Source of the DNA: Oscillospiraceae bacterium
GTDB lineage: Bacteria; Bacillota; Clostridia; Oscillospirales; CAG-382
Assembly: GCA_015063885.1 (NCBI GenBank)
Contig: SVTH01000004.1
Location: forward strand, 62,001-126,000
Reading direction: 5' to 3'
DNA: 64,000 bases
The stretch's first letter is position 1; each line of letters starts with the position of its first letter. The position numbers and the translations under genes were made by a program. The notes below the pieces were generated by a model. The model saw nothing but the letters and a program-made list of their open reading frames with translations, was not told the origin of the DNA and did not search any database. Below are positions 15,237 through 22,563 of this stretch, one piece after another.

Positions 15237-16363
15237 GAGGGAAGCTCCTCAAAAGCACCGCAATACCAACCTACCACCCCGTTTTTCTTCACAATACACC
15301 CCTTGGAGGTCTTGCGTGACAAGGAGAGAACCTCTCCCGCCTCAACGGGCAACCGATGATCGGAATAATCCAGACACTCCGTCTCCTTGTAAAAATAAAC
15401 GTTGGGCACCCAAAGCTCCCTCCCGCTGTGAAGATGGCGCACGTAGGTGAACTCTTCACCCTTTTCCAAAACCTCCACGTGACGGGTGACCCAGCTGATA
15501 AACAGGGAATCCTCGTCCCCCTCCTGTGCCTCCAGGGCCTTGACCTTGGGAAGATCGTCGTAGGAGAGCTGGGTGATCTCTTCCACCGAACACCCGATAT
15601 GGGGAAGGATCAACAGGTTCAACTGCCCCTCCTCCTTGATCCCGCAACCGCCGTCTATGGAAAGGATGCGTTTTTCGTAATTCTTCACGGGATCGTATTG
15701 CTGAATACGTTCCCCGTACAGCGCCACGGGCCAGTGACCGACCACCACCCACTTGTCAAAAACAAAGGGCGTCCGATCCGCAAAAGCGTCGTACTTGGTC
15801 AGCTCAAAAACCCCGCACAAAGCGTCGTCCGCCACAACCTGCTTTTTAAGCCCGCCGTGGACGAAGACGTAGTTTTCCGTCTCCAAAACCGTGGGCAGGG
15901 AAGCTAAGAAATCAAGCTCCTCACGGAAGTGGTCGAGAATATCTCCCTTCGCCTGCAGAACGTCCTCTTTGCAGTTCAGCACGTGGCCGCAACCCACCGC
16001 CAGCTCCTCGTAAAAGCTTGTCCCGTACCATCCGCGGCAGGCAGCCACGTATTGCCAAAGCTCCTCCGCCGTCTCTTCACAAAGCCCTTGTATGATGTGC
16101 AGCCGATAAGCATCCACGTTGCCGATGACGCACACGGCGTTCCCGCTTTCACAAAGCGCCATTACCTTCCGCAAAACGCCCAGGCTGTGGGGTCCTTTTT
16201 CCAAAAGATCTCCCACGATCACCAAAAGATCCGAACGGCAGAACCCCGCCATCTCCAAAGCCTTTTCCAAATGCCCGAGATGTCCGTGAACGTCGCTTGT
16301 CACCAACACCCGACGCTTTGGAGCGACGGTCAATTGTTCAATTTTCGTTTCCGGGAGCTTCAT
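15233..16363 (-). CDS. Calcineurin-like metallophosphoesterase
   Basis: 376 residues with the PPP/calcineurin metal-binding motifs in order: SDVHGHL near residue 24, VGDLLEKGPHS near 50, IGNVDAY, VHGGL and VVGHWPVALYG. These resemble bacterial serine/threonine protein phosphatases and Ap4A hydrolase-like enzymes. The last 100 residues form an extra domain ending VVKKNGVVGWYCG-like, possibly SH3-like. The substrate is not predictable. The ATG follows GAGGAATGAACG. A 20-codon ORF ends 4 bases upstream. No signal or membrane segment. Confidence 0.85.
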   Translation of the reverse strand: MKLPETKIEQLTVAPKRRVLVTSDVHGHLGHLEKALEMAGFCRSDLLVIVGDLLEKGPHSLGVLRKVMALCESGNAVCVIGNVDAYRLHIIQGLCEETAEELWQYVAACRGWYGTSFYEELAVGCGHVLNCKEDVLQAKGDILDHFREELDFLASLPTVLETENYVFVHGGLKKQVVADDALCGVFELTKYDAFADRTPFVFDKWVVVGHWPVALYGERIQQYDPVKNYEKRILSIDGGCGIKEEGQLNLLILPHIGCSVEEITQLSYDDLPKVKALEAQEGDEDSLFISWVTRHVEVLEKGEEFTYVRHLHSGRELWVPNVYFYKETECLDYSDHRLPVEAGEVLSLSRKTSKGCIVKKNGVVGWYCGAFEELPS

Positions 16364-16366
16364 CGT

Positions 16367-16429
16367 TCATTCCTCAAACAGTGCCTTTTCTTCAATATCC
16401 GTTAAGTATTCGGCGATCCGCAGTTTCAT
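16367..16429 (-). CDS. 20-residue ORF directly upstream of the phosphatase
   Basis: MKLRIAEYLTDIEEKALFEE, an amphipathic helical peptide. It begins at an ATG after AGAGGTTCCC and ends 4 bases before the phosphatase start, and its last codons carry the phosphatase ribosome site. It may be a coupling ORF or a small protein. It cannot be confirmed by eye. Confidence 0.35.
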   Translation of the reverse strand: MKLRIAEYLTDIEEKALFEE

Positions 16430-16455
16430 AAAGGGAACCTCTATTCTGATTTACT

Positions 16456-16854
16456 TTAAACGCATTTCCCAAAAATCGTTTGATTGGCGGTTAACTCGGA
16501 TTTGATCTCCGTTGCAAGCAGGCGCAGATTGTGCGTCAAACGATAAGTCATCCTTTCGCCGCTGAAAATACGGTGTTGATCGGTTTCCCGCTTTTCCGTC
16601 GCGTAAACGTCAATTTCATGTCTTTGAACCAGCTCTACGATATGGATACACAGCTTGTCGTTGTAAAACTGATAAGCGTATAGCGGTCCATAGAAGATCC
16701 GCTTGCCGTTTCGATCCTCAAGATCGCCAAGATCCAATTTCGCATAGGAAAATCCGTAGCCATCGAGCAAAAAGCCAAACGCTTCTTTTATTTCCACTTC
16801 CCGTTTATCCACAGGCGGTTCAAAAACCTTTTTTATCCACTTGAAAAAACTCAT
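16456..16854 (-). CDS. Hypothetical protein (132 aa)
   Basis: Not recognised. The N-terminus MSFFKWIKKVFEPP is amphipathic and basic, and the rest looks like an alpha/beta domain (IFYGPLYAYQFYNDKLCIHIVELVQRHEIDVYAT). The ATG after GAGGGGGC lies 35 bases inside the upstream gene, so the two are co-translated. It belongs to a minus-strand run of small unknown proteins. Confidence 0.65.
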   Translation of the reverse strand: MSFFKWIKKVFEPPVDKREVEIKEAFGFLLDGYGFSYAKLDLGDLEDRNGKRIFYGPLYAYQFYNDKLCIHIVELVQRHEIDVYATEKRETDQHRIFSGERMTYRLTHNLRLLATEIKSELTANQTIFGKCV

Positions 16855-17416
16855 AAAGCCCCCTCTTTCCTTTGATCCGCCCGTTGCGTCGGCAGTGATG
16901 ATCTTCCAGCATTTTCGTAATATATTCCACTTTCCTGCCCGATCGATCCTTGGTGCAGAATGAAGCGTATTGATCCCCGGTAAAGTAGATCTCTACGTCA
17001 AAGGTCACGACCTTGCGGGAACCGAACCTCCGCCAGATCACGCCGGAGGACTTTTTCATGACGTAGCCGATAACGTCATCATAGGAATGTCTTTTCCAAA
17101 CAAGAAATCTCGTCAGCCTGTAAATACTGCTCCCTGTAAAGACAGCGGAGCCCACAAGATGAATATATTGCAGAACCAAGAAGTAAACGTTCAAGACGAT
17201 GAAAAACCATGCCAGCCCCCACACGTGCGGAGCGGTCAAGTAGAGCATCCATTGCATCCCGAAGCAAAAGCAGGGGAAGAGCAGGAAAAACAACGTGCCG
17301 CCAATGCCGAAATGCGTGGCACCGATGGTTTTGAACAAAGCGCCGCATAACACCAAAAGCCCCAACAATGCGGAAAAGGCGAAGAACGCCGCCCCGATGA
17401 TCATTGTAAAAAACAT
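16820..17416 (-). CDS. Hypothetical membrane protein (198 aa)
   Basis: Three or four hydrophobic segments occupy the first 100 residues (MIIGAAFFAFSALLGLLVLC, GGTLFFLLFPCFCFGMQWML, GLAWFFIVLNVYFLVLQYIHLV). A basic soluble part follows (SRKVVTFDVEIYFTGDQYASFC). No family recognised. Its 3' end overlaps the next gene by 35 bases. Confidence 0.65.
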   Translation of the reverse strand: MFFTMIIGAAFFAFSALLGLLVLCGALFKTIGATHFGIGGTLFFLLFPCFCFGMQWMLYLTAPHVWGLAWFFIVLNVYFLVLQYIHLVGSAVFTGSSIYRLTRFLVWKRHSYDDVIGYVMKKSSGVIWRRFGSRKVVTFDVEIYFTGDQYASFCTKDRSGRKVEYITKMLEDHHCRRNGRIKGKRGLYEFFQVDKKGF

Positions 17417-17461
17417 AGCGTTACCTCGTATTTTAAAACTGCCTCCGAAGACGCACGGAAA

Positions 17462-18100
17462 TTATTGTTGATACCATTTTCTTTGCCCGTAAAAATGGAT
17501 CGTCACTTGTTCATGTTTTTCATCTACGGATATTTTTGCATGAAATTTTTGATATCCGTCGTAGAACGCTTTGTGGTCGACGTATTCCGAAAGAGAGATG
17601 CTCATAGCACCGCCGTCCGACATACGATCCGCAACCTCGCTTTGATATTCCGATGAGTACGGATCGATTCCGGAAAGTCCCAAATATCTCAAAACAGCAT
17701 CCTTATTCAGATCGGAAAAGTCGCCAAAGGTCCATGTATCAATTCGCTCCTTGATCGCCGAGGCGCCTTCACGGAAATATACCTTATAATCTTCCAATAT
17801 ACGAAACACCGTTTCACGGATTTGTTCGGTTGTGTACTCGTATGTTGTACCATATGCAAGATCATAAGTGTGGTCAAATTGACGCATCGTTGCATTGGCA
17901 ATGGATCCGTCAAATTGCCCGAAATCGGAAAATTGAGCACCGAGCACAAAACCGTTCCCGTTTTTTCCGTTTGGAATTTTCAGGATCAGCTTCGTTTTGT
18001 TATCATGGGCGTTGATAGCATACTCCTCGTTTTTGATTTGCTCAAACCCATGCTCAAGCAGTATATCTTTAATAGGTTTTTGCAACAATGCTTTTTTCAT
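17462..18100 (-). CDS. Hypothetical protein (212 aa)
   Basis: Not recognised with confidence. The N-terminus (LLEHGFEQIKNEEYAINAHDNKTKLILKIPNGKNG) recalls DUF4304-like domains, in which a long helix precedes a small beta sheet; such proteins are often found among immunity or accessory genes. The ATG follows AAGAGGCCGTT. It is AT-richer than the housekeeping genes and lies in the unrecognised cluster. Confidence 0.6.
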   Translation of the reverse strand: MKKALLQKPIKDILLEHGFEQIKNEEYAINAHDNKTKLILKIPNGKNGNGFVLGAQFSDFGQFDGSIANATMRQFDHTYDLAYGTTYEYTTEQIRETVFRILEDYKVYFREGASAIKERIDTWTFGDFSDLNKDAVLRYLGLSGIDPYSSEYQSEVADRMSDGGAMSISLSEYVDHKAFYDGYQKFHAKISVDEKHEQVTIHFYGQRKWYQQ

Positions 18101-18187
18101 AACGGCCTCTTTTTTCTTGCGGTTCGGTTAGTAGCTAATCCACCGGAGCAATTGACGTCGCTGCCGAATGTTCCTCTGCAGACTTAT

Positions 18188-18637
18188 TTATCTCAGATCA
18201 ATGGCCCAGTATCCCTGGGCTTCGAGTTTATTTAACAATGAATGAAATTCCGAAGCGGCTTGGGAATGCACGTTCAACCCAACAGCTTCCAAAACGCTTT
18301 CCAAAGGCGTGTGCTTGAAGGTCATGTAAAACCTTGTATGATGCCCTTCGGTGAAAAATTCGTAAAAAGCAGTGTGGGTGCGGCTCGAAAAGAATCTTCC
18401 GCCCACAGCTGACACGACATTTCCGGAGCCGGTCTTAGGCTCATGACCCCAAGCAGAAGCGAACTGATCGACACACTCTTTGAGATCAATATGCGATACC
18501 GTACCATCGGTGTTCCCGTAGGAGAGTGTATCGGCATCGATACCCAGGATATTTTCAAACGGAACCATTTTTACCGTAGCTTCGTCTTCTATATGGTAAT
18601 GCTCCATGATCCTTTTTTCAAACTCTTGCCAATTCAT
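18188..18637 (-). CDS. Hypothetical protein (149 aa)
   Basis: No family recognised. Soluble, acidic N-terminal half, then a beta-rich region with GGRFFSSRTHTAFYEFFTEGHHTRFYMTFKH. The ATG follows GAGGCGGTGAATAC. Neighbouring small genes of similar kind suggest an accessory or immunity-type role, but nothing in the protein shows it. Confidence 0.6.
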   Translation of the reverse strand: MNWQEFEKRIMEHYHIEDEATVKMVPFENILGIDADTLSYGNTDGTVSHIDLKECVDQFASAWGHEPKTGSGNVVSAVGGRFFSSRTHTAFYEFFTEGHHTRFYMTFKHTPLESVLEAVGLNVHSQAASEFHSLLNKLEAQGYWAIDLR

Positions 18638-18725
18638 GTATTCACCGCCTCTTTTTCTGCTTATGCCAAAGCGTTTTGACTATTAAAGCGACTTTTGCAG
18701 TTGCTCCTTTTTCCTGTCTCTGCTT

Positions 18726-19553
18726 TCACTTAGAAAAAAGCTTCTTTAACTTCTTTCGCTGTTCTGCGTCAAGCTCCAAATAGTCTGCAATACGGTCCAC
18801 GTCTTCCGCATCTTCGATGGTGATGTCTTCTTTGTCAAAGAAGGACTTGATCTCCAACATGGTGTCCAAATAAACGTCCTCCGAGTCGGCTATGAAATCC
18901 AATCTGGAAAACGAAAATATATTGCCGTCCTCCATTTCGACGGTGATGGAATATCTCCAATTGCCTTTGTGCCGGTGTGCGTTGACGGTCAGATGAGAAA
19001 ACTCTTCCGGGGTATAGGTTTCTACGGTTTGGTTGAAGGTATTGATTTTTTCGATATGATGATCCTGAAACAGAGAAGTTCGTCCGAATAAACAGAAGGG
19101 AACCAAACAGAGGGTTGCCGGGAATACGGCACACCATGTGAGAACCGCTTTTTTCAAAGACCGTTTACGGGAAGGCCGCTCGTACAAGGAATACTTGCTT
19201 CGGTTAAACAACGGAATGCAGTCCGCGCTGTACGGGGAAATCCCATACTGAATATTTTTGTTGCCGAAAATGGGCTTTTTCTCTTCCATGCAGCAGAGCA
19301 GGAAGATAAAAATACTCAGAGGGAAAAACACCAATGCGGGCCCTGCGAACAGCGTGGAGGGACCGCTTTTATAAGCGAGCGTACCCTCTCGGGATGCGGC
19401 GATTGACTCTTGGGCTTGCATGAGAAAGAAGAGGCCCACGAAAATCGACAAAAAAGATAGCGCCATGCAGAAAACATATATGCTTTTGTCAAGGAAGGTC
19501 AAGGGCGGCCGCAGGTTCTTCGGTTTTTTCTTTTTTGCTTTCTTTTTGCTCAT
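18726..19553 (-). CDS. Hypothetical membrane protein (275 aa)
   Basis: Starts with a strongly basic stretch (MSKKKAKKKKPKNLRPP), then two hydrophobic segments (YVFCMALSFLSIFVGLFFLM and LVFFPLSIFIFLLCC) and a third near residue 150 (WCAVFPATLCLVPFCLF). The C-terminal acidic domain ends in helices with DVDRIADYLELDAEQRKKLKKLF. No family recognised. The ATG follows GGAAGGAG. Confidence 0.65.
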   Translation of the reverse strand: MSKKKAKKKKPKNLRPPLTFLDKSIYVFCMALSFLSIFVGLFFLMQAQESIAASREGTLAYKSGPSTLFAGPALVFFPLSIFIFLLCCMEEKKPIFGNKNIQYGISPYSADCIPLFNRSKYSLYERPSRKRSLKKAVLTWCAVFPATLCLVPFCLFGRTSLFQDHHIEKINTFNQTVETYTPEEFSHLTVNAHRHKGNWRYSITVEMEDGNIFSFSRLDFIADSEDVYLDTMLEIKSFFDKEDITIEDAEDVDRIADYLELDAEQRKKLKKLFSK

Positions 19554-19597
19554 GCTTTCTCCTTCCCGTGGTTTCTATCTTTGCCAAAGACGATGAA

Positions 19598-19912
19598 TTA
19601 AATCCATCCAAAGCTTATTGCAAGCAAGAGGCAGATCAGTATAAGCAAAACACCTATTACGGCAAGCAAAATTACTTTCGCTTTTCTGCTTTGGGGACTT
19701 CTCGGAGCCTGGGCTTCCTTCTCGCCGTACATTCTGTCCCAGGGATTTTTATACCGCTCCAACCGCTTGTCGGCACGGTCGTCCTTCATAGAGAAGATGA
19801 AAAAGACGTAACCGCCTGCGCCCACCAAAGCAAGAACAAGTCCGATCAAAAGGGCTTCCACCACAACGGTAGGGTCGCCAAAAACTTCTTCCCAAAAAGA
19901 TACTGCGATCAT
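19598..19912 (-). CDS. Small membrane protein with two transmembrane segments
   Basis: 104 residues: TM1 ALLIGLVLALVGAGGYVFFIF, a charged loop with YKNPWDRMYGEKEAQAP, and TM2 VILLAVIGVLLILICLLLAI at the C-terminus. I chose the ATG at 19912 after GAGAGGCACTT; the longer frame would start with a non-membrane sequence lacking a site. Function unknown. Confidence 0.6.
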   Translation of the reverse strand: MIAVSFWEEVFGDPTVVVEALLIGLVLALVGAGGYVFFIFSMKDDRADKRLERYKNPWDRMYGEKEAQAPRSPQSRKAKVILLAVIGVLLILICLLLAISFGWI

Positions 19913-20036
19913 AAGTGCCTCTCTTTCTCCCACAGGAATCCTTTTTCTTTTATTGTACCATAAATCCCGCGGTTTTGCAAGTGGGAAACGACTGCAGAGC
20001 ATGTTTTTCGGCGATGGCATGGGCTTGTGACTCAAA

Positions 20037-20067
20037 TGAAAAATCCCCGTTCCGAAGAACGAGGATT
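20037..20067 (-). terminator. Intrinsic terminator after the CPCC-type gene
   Basis: On the minus strand CCTCGTTC pairs with GAACGGGG and is followed by ATTTTTC. The same hairpin (CCGTTCCGAAGAACGAGG) recurs at 21673-21690 next to tRNA-Gln. Confidence 0.75.
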
Positions 20068-20080
20068 TGTTGCGGTGTAA

Positions 20081-20557
20081 TTACCAACCAAACCATACTT
20101 GATACATCACGTCTAACAGCTCGGTTGAAAGCTCGACACTGCTATCCGGCAGAAGAGAATCCACCCCGCAAAACGGACAAACTGCGGTTGCACCGTCTTT
20201 GTCATTGATGTAATGCTCCGAAACCAGAGTGCTGTCAAAAATCTTTTTGCAGAAGAAGCAACCACACTGCTTGCTTGACAAAACGCTTTGCCTGTTGGAA
20301 ACAGAATATTGATGCCAATAGGTACAGCGATCCTTTGCCGTCAGCTCGGGATAGCCGTTCTTTTCCCAAGAATACCTCGGATTCAGGTAAACGTATATTC
20401 TGTACCGCTTTTGAAAGTCGGAAAGGGACAGCTTATTCACGCCGCCTTCTTCAAAGAACTCTTCATTCTCCCAGCCGCAGCTTTTGCAGATGTCGTAATC
20501 ATTGACATGCTCGAATTCATGCTTCCCGCAAACGGGGCAAATAACTTTATGGGGCAT
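20081..20557 (-). CDS. Cysteine-rich CPCC-type protein
   Basis: 158 residues. The N-terminus MPHKVICPVCGKHEFEHVNDYDICKSCGWEN is a zinc-ribbon-like domain seen in the CPCC/Cys-rich family, typically small proteins with accessory or immunity roles. A second set of cysteines, CGCFFCKKIF and AVCPFCGVDSL, suggests another metal site near the C-terminus. The ATG at 20557 follows AAGGCGG and was chosen over an upstream in-frame start. It has a strong upstream promoter that is nearly identical to that of the next gene upstream. Confidence 0.75.
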   Translation of the reverse strand: MPHKVICPVCGKHEFEHVNDYDICKSCGWENEEFFEEGGVNKLSLSDFQKRYRIYVYLNPRYSWEKNGYPELTAKDRCTYWHQYSVSNRQSVLSSKQCGCFFCKKIFDSTLVSEHYINDKDGATAVCPFCGVDSLLPDSSVELSTELLDVMYQVWFGW

Positions 20558-20572
20558 TGGTTTTACCGCCTT

Positions 20573-20623
20573 TTTTCTCATTATACCATAGCTTTGTACA
20601 CATTTCAAGTGCTTCGGCGGTGA
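20573..20623 (-). promoter_or_regulatory. Promoter segment P1 (duplicated)
   Basis: On the minus strand TTGAAA (20603-20608), 17 bases, TATAAT (20580-20585). The surrounding 50 bases (CACCGCCGAAGC...ACAAAGCT...TGGTATAATGA) recur at 21546-21600. Confidence 0.75.
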
Positions 20624-20684
20624 AGTTTCGAGGTTGGATCTACGCTTAATGCTTGATGTCATACGAGAAAACGAAGCTATGTGC

Positions 20685-21530
20685 TTAAAGTAAATCTGCG
20701 TTTACCTGCGGGTGATATTTAGGAAGAATTTCCGGATTCAGCAATTCTTGGAATTGGTATCGGCCTATTTTGTTTCGTTTCATACATTGATTTGCCGCAT
20801 TGAGATTGAAGAAAAATTCTCTTTCGCCAATGCTTGAACATCCAATCAATCCACCAACCAACAGACCTGCTCTGTTATTGTAGTTTCCATCAATCTTCAG
20901 GCCGGTTATCAAAATTCTATCTTTTTTGGGAATGGATGCTCTGGCGGAAAACCATGATAAAGTATGGGTATATAGAAGCATAGCTTCTGTTTCATCCGGC
21001 ACGTGATCCAAAATTTCCTCCGATATTGCGGTTAAATATGAATCCCAAACAAAGTCTAAAACCAATGCAATACGATAACCATTTTCGCAAACGTAGGCAA
21101 ATAAATCGCCTTTGTGCAATGTTGGTTCCCGCTTTACAGTTGTCTTTTTAGGCTTTTTGATTTTTGTTGGCTTGGAATTGATTTTCTCCCAGAACTTTAG
21201 CAATGCTTTACGTCGGCTCTTTTCAAGCTGCGGTTCCAATCCAAGCTGGTTCCAAAATTTTAAATCTGCATCTGTGTCGATGATGTCCTTGATTTTTCGC
21301 CATAGCCAATCATCTTTGACACCGCACTCCCACAAACATTGTGCCAATGCATAGTACACCGTATAGAGCATCGGTGAAGACTCTTCATCAGAAAATTCTG
21401 CTTGATATTCAGTTAAAATCGCTTGATAAAGATCTGTGGCAACGGCATCGTCTTTATACAGTTCAAAGAACTCGTCGTACACATCCATAAATTCATCGCT
21501 TTGTTTTATACCCGGTCCCCATGTGCTCAT
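20685..21530 (-). CDS. DUF4259-like hypothetical protein (281 aa)
   Basis: The N-terminus MSTWGPGIKQSDEFMDVYDEFFELYKD is like DUF4259, whose members begin with MGxWGxGxFxNDxAxD and occur among polymorphic-toxin immunity genes. The middle has a basic linker (KPTKIKKPKKTTVKREP), followed by a beta-rich domain with GDLFAYVCENGYRIALVLDFVWDSY. Base composition is visibly AT-richer than the housekeeping genes. It has a copy of the same promoter segment as the CPCC gene downstream, but with a longer spacer. Confidence 0.65.
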   Translation of the reverse strand: MSTWGPGIKQSDEFMDVYDEFFELYKDDAVATDLYQAILTEYQAEFSDEESSPMLYTVYYALAQCLWECGVKDDWLWRKIKDIIDTDADLKFWNQLGLEPQLEKSRRKALLKFWEKINSKPTKIKKPKKTTVKREPTLHKGDLFAYVCENGYRIALVLDFVWDSYLTAISEEILDHVPDETEAMLLYTHTLSWFSARASIPKKDRILITGLKIDGNYNNRAGLLVGGLIGCSSIGEREFFFNLNAANQCMKRNKIGRYQFQELLNPEILPKYHPQVNADLL

Positions 21531-21545
21531 ATCTATACCACCCTT

Positions 21546-21600
21546 CTTTTTTCATTATACCACCACAGCTTTGTGATCATATCAAGCGCTTCGGCGGTGA
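21546..21600 (-). promoter_or_regulatory. Promoter segment P2 (duplicate of P1, 20-base spacer)
   Basis: TTGATA (21580-21585) and TATAAT (21554-21559) on the minus strand are separated by 20 bases. Compared with P1 there is an extra TGG (TGGTGG) in the spacer. Flanking bases match P1 over about 50 bases. Confidence 0.65.
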
Positions 21601-21664
21601 TACACGCCAAAGCGTGATGGCATACACGACTACGTCGTATTTTCATGCCAATCCTTCGGATTGG
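21601..21664. repeat. Ladder of small hairpins upstream of the P2 gene
   Basis: Consecutive small inverted repeats: CACGC-caaa-GCGTG (21603-21616), ACGAC-tac-GTCGT (21626-21638) and CCAATCC-ttc-GGATTGG (21648-21664). The tRNA terminator hairpin follows at once. There is no coding sequence here. Confidence 0.6.
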
Positions 21665-21665
21665 A

Positions 21666-21697
21666 TAAAAAACCCCCGTTCCGAAGAACGAGGATTT
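21666..21697 (-). terminator. Terminator after tRNA-Gln
   Basis: CCTCGTTC / GAACGGGG stem on the minus strand followed by GTTTTTTAT. Plus-strand T-tract is also present, so it may work both ways. It begins 4 bases after the tRNA CCA. Confidence 0.75.
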
Positions 21698-21700
21698 TTT

Positions 21701-21774
21701 TGGCAGGGGTAGATGGAATCGAACCATCGATGAAGGAGTCAAAGTCCTTTGCCTTGCCGCTTGGCGATACCCCT
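21701..21774 (-). tRNA. tRNA-Gln (anticodon UUG)
   Basis: The minus strand folds as a full cloverleaf: acceptor AGGGGTA / TACCCCT, discriminator G and an encoded CCA. The anticodon stem GGACT..GACTCC has loop anticodon TTG, and the T-arm is ATGGTTCGATTCCAT. 74 bases including CCA. The T-loop GTTCGAT is canonical. Confidence 0.95.
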
Positions 21775-21838
21775 AACTGACCTGTCTATTATATCTGATT
21801 CATACCCGTTTGTCAAGTCGAAAAAGCGATTCTTCCGA

Positions 21839-22432
21839 TTATTTTTTCTTCTCGTCCCAGGCTCTTGCTAAGATCTCTCCGTGGTCGCCCGCCAGGGGAT
21901 CTTCCCCCACTACACGGTATGCAACCACCTCGGGGAAGGTTCCTGCGGGATGGTACCGCTCCACGGTGAAGGCCACCGCTTCTTCCTTGTACCGCAGGGT
22001 AAAGGTTACCTCCGTTCCCGTATCCTCTGCGGAGACCTGCCAGAATTTTGCCTCGCTGGCGTCGTCATCCGCCTTGGCCTCCTGGTTCTCGTTTACCATG
22101 CAGGCCAAAAAGGGCACGGTGATGATCCGTGTGCGGGGATCTCGGTCGGGTCTTGACTGCACGGGCAACTGCTTGCAAAGGATCTCCTTTACGTGGGTCT
22201 CCTCCCAAAGCTCCCGCCGGGCCGCTTCTTCTACCGTCTCGTTGGGGTCTACGAACCCGCCGGGAAATGCTAACTTCCCAATGGAGGGATGCCCCGCCCT
22301 GCGGATGAGCAACACGCTGTCCCCGCGGAACAGAATGATATCCACCGTCACGGAAGGACGCTCAAATCTGGAAGCATCGTAACGTGCCAAAAATTCCGCT
22401 TCCGTCAACCCGTTTTTGTCTCTTAATTCCAT
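21839..22432 (-). CDS. Nudix hydrolase
   Basis: 197 residues with a complete Nudix box, GGFVDPNETVEEAARRELWEET, starting near residue 58. It fits Gx5Ex7REUxEExGU, the site that binds divalent metal and cleaves nucleoside diphosphate-linked substrates. The preceding IGKLAFPGG is typical of ADP-ribose or NADH pyrophosphatase-like members. The exact substrate is unknown. The Shine-Dalgarno GGGGGAGG directly abuts hairpin 1 of repeat copy 2. Confidence 0.92.
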   Translation of the reverse strand: MELRDKNGLTEAEFLARYDASRFERPSVTVDIILFRGDSVLLIRRAGHPSIGKLAFPGGFVDPNETVEEAARRELWEETHVKEILCKQLPVQSRPDRDPRTRIITVPFLACMVNENQEAKADDDASEAKFWQVSAEDTGTEVTFTLRYKEEAVAFTVERYHPAGTFPEVVAYRVVGEDPLAGDHGEILARAWDEKKK

Positions 22433-22442
22433 CTTATCCTCC

Positions 22443-22549
22443 CCCGAAAACGCCAGTTTTCGGCACTAAGTTTCTTTTTGGATCCTTAAACCTTTTTCTT
22501 TTTCGAAAGAAAAAGGTTTAAGCGGGAGTTCAAGAGGGCAGCGCCCTCT
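22443..22549 (+). repeat. Dispersed multi-hairpin intergenic element, copy 2
   Basis: Hairpin 1 is CCGAAAAC-gcca-GTTTTCGG (22444-22463), then TAAGTTTCTTTTTGG. A long hairpin (22486-22521) pairs TTAAACCTTTTTCTTT with AAAGAAAAAGGTTTAA. The end hairpin is AGAGGGC-agc-GCCCTCT (22533-22549) followed by TAAACGC. It is the fullest copy. Confidence 0.8.
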
Positions 22550-22563
22550 TAAACGCCCCCCCA

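Noticed and set aside
16456..21530. Prophage or integrative element
   Set aside because: No integrase, capsid, portal, terminase or conjugation gene is visible and no attachment-site repeat of the tRNA 3' end was found.
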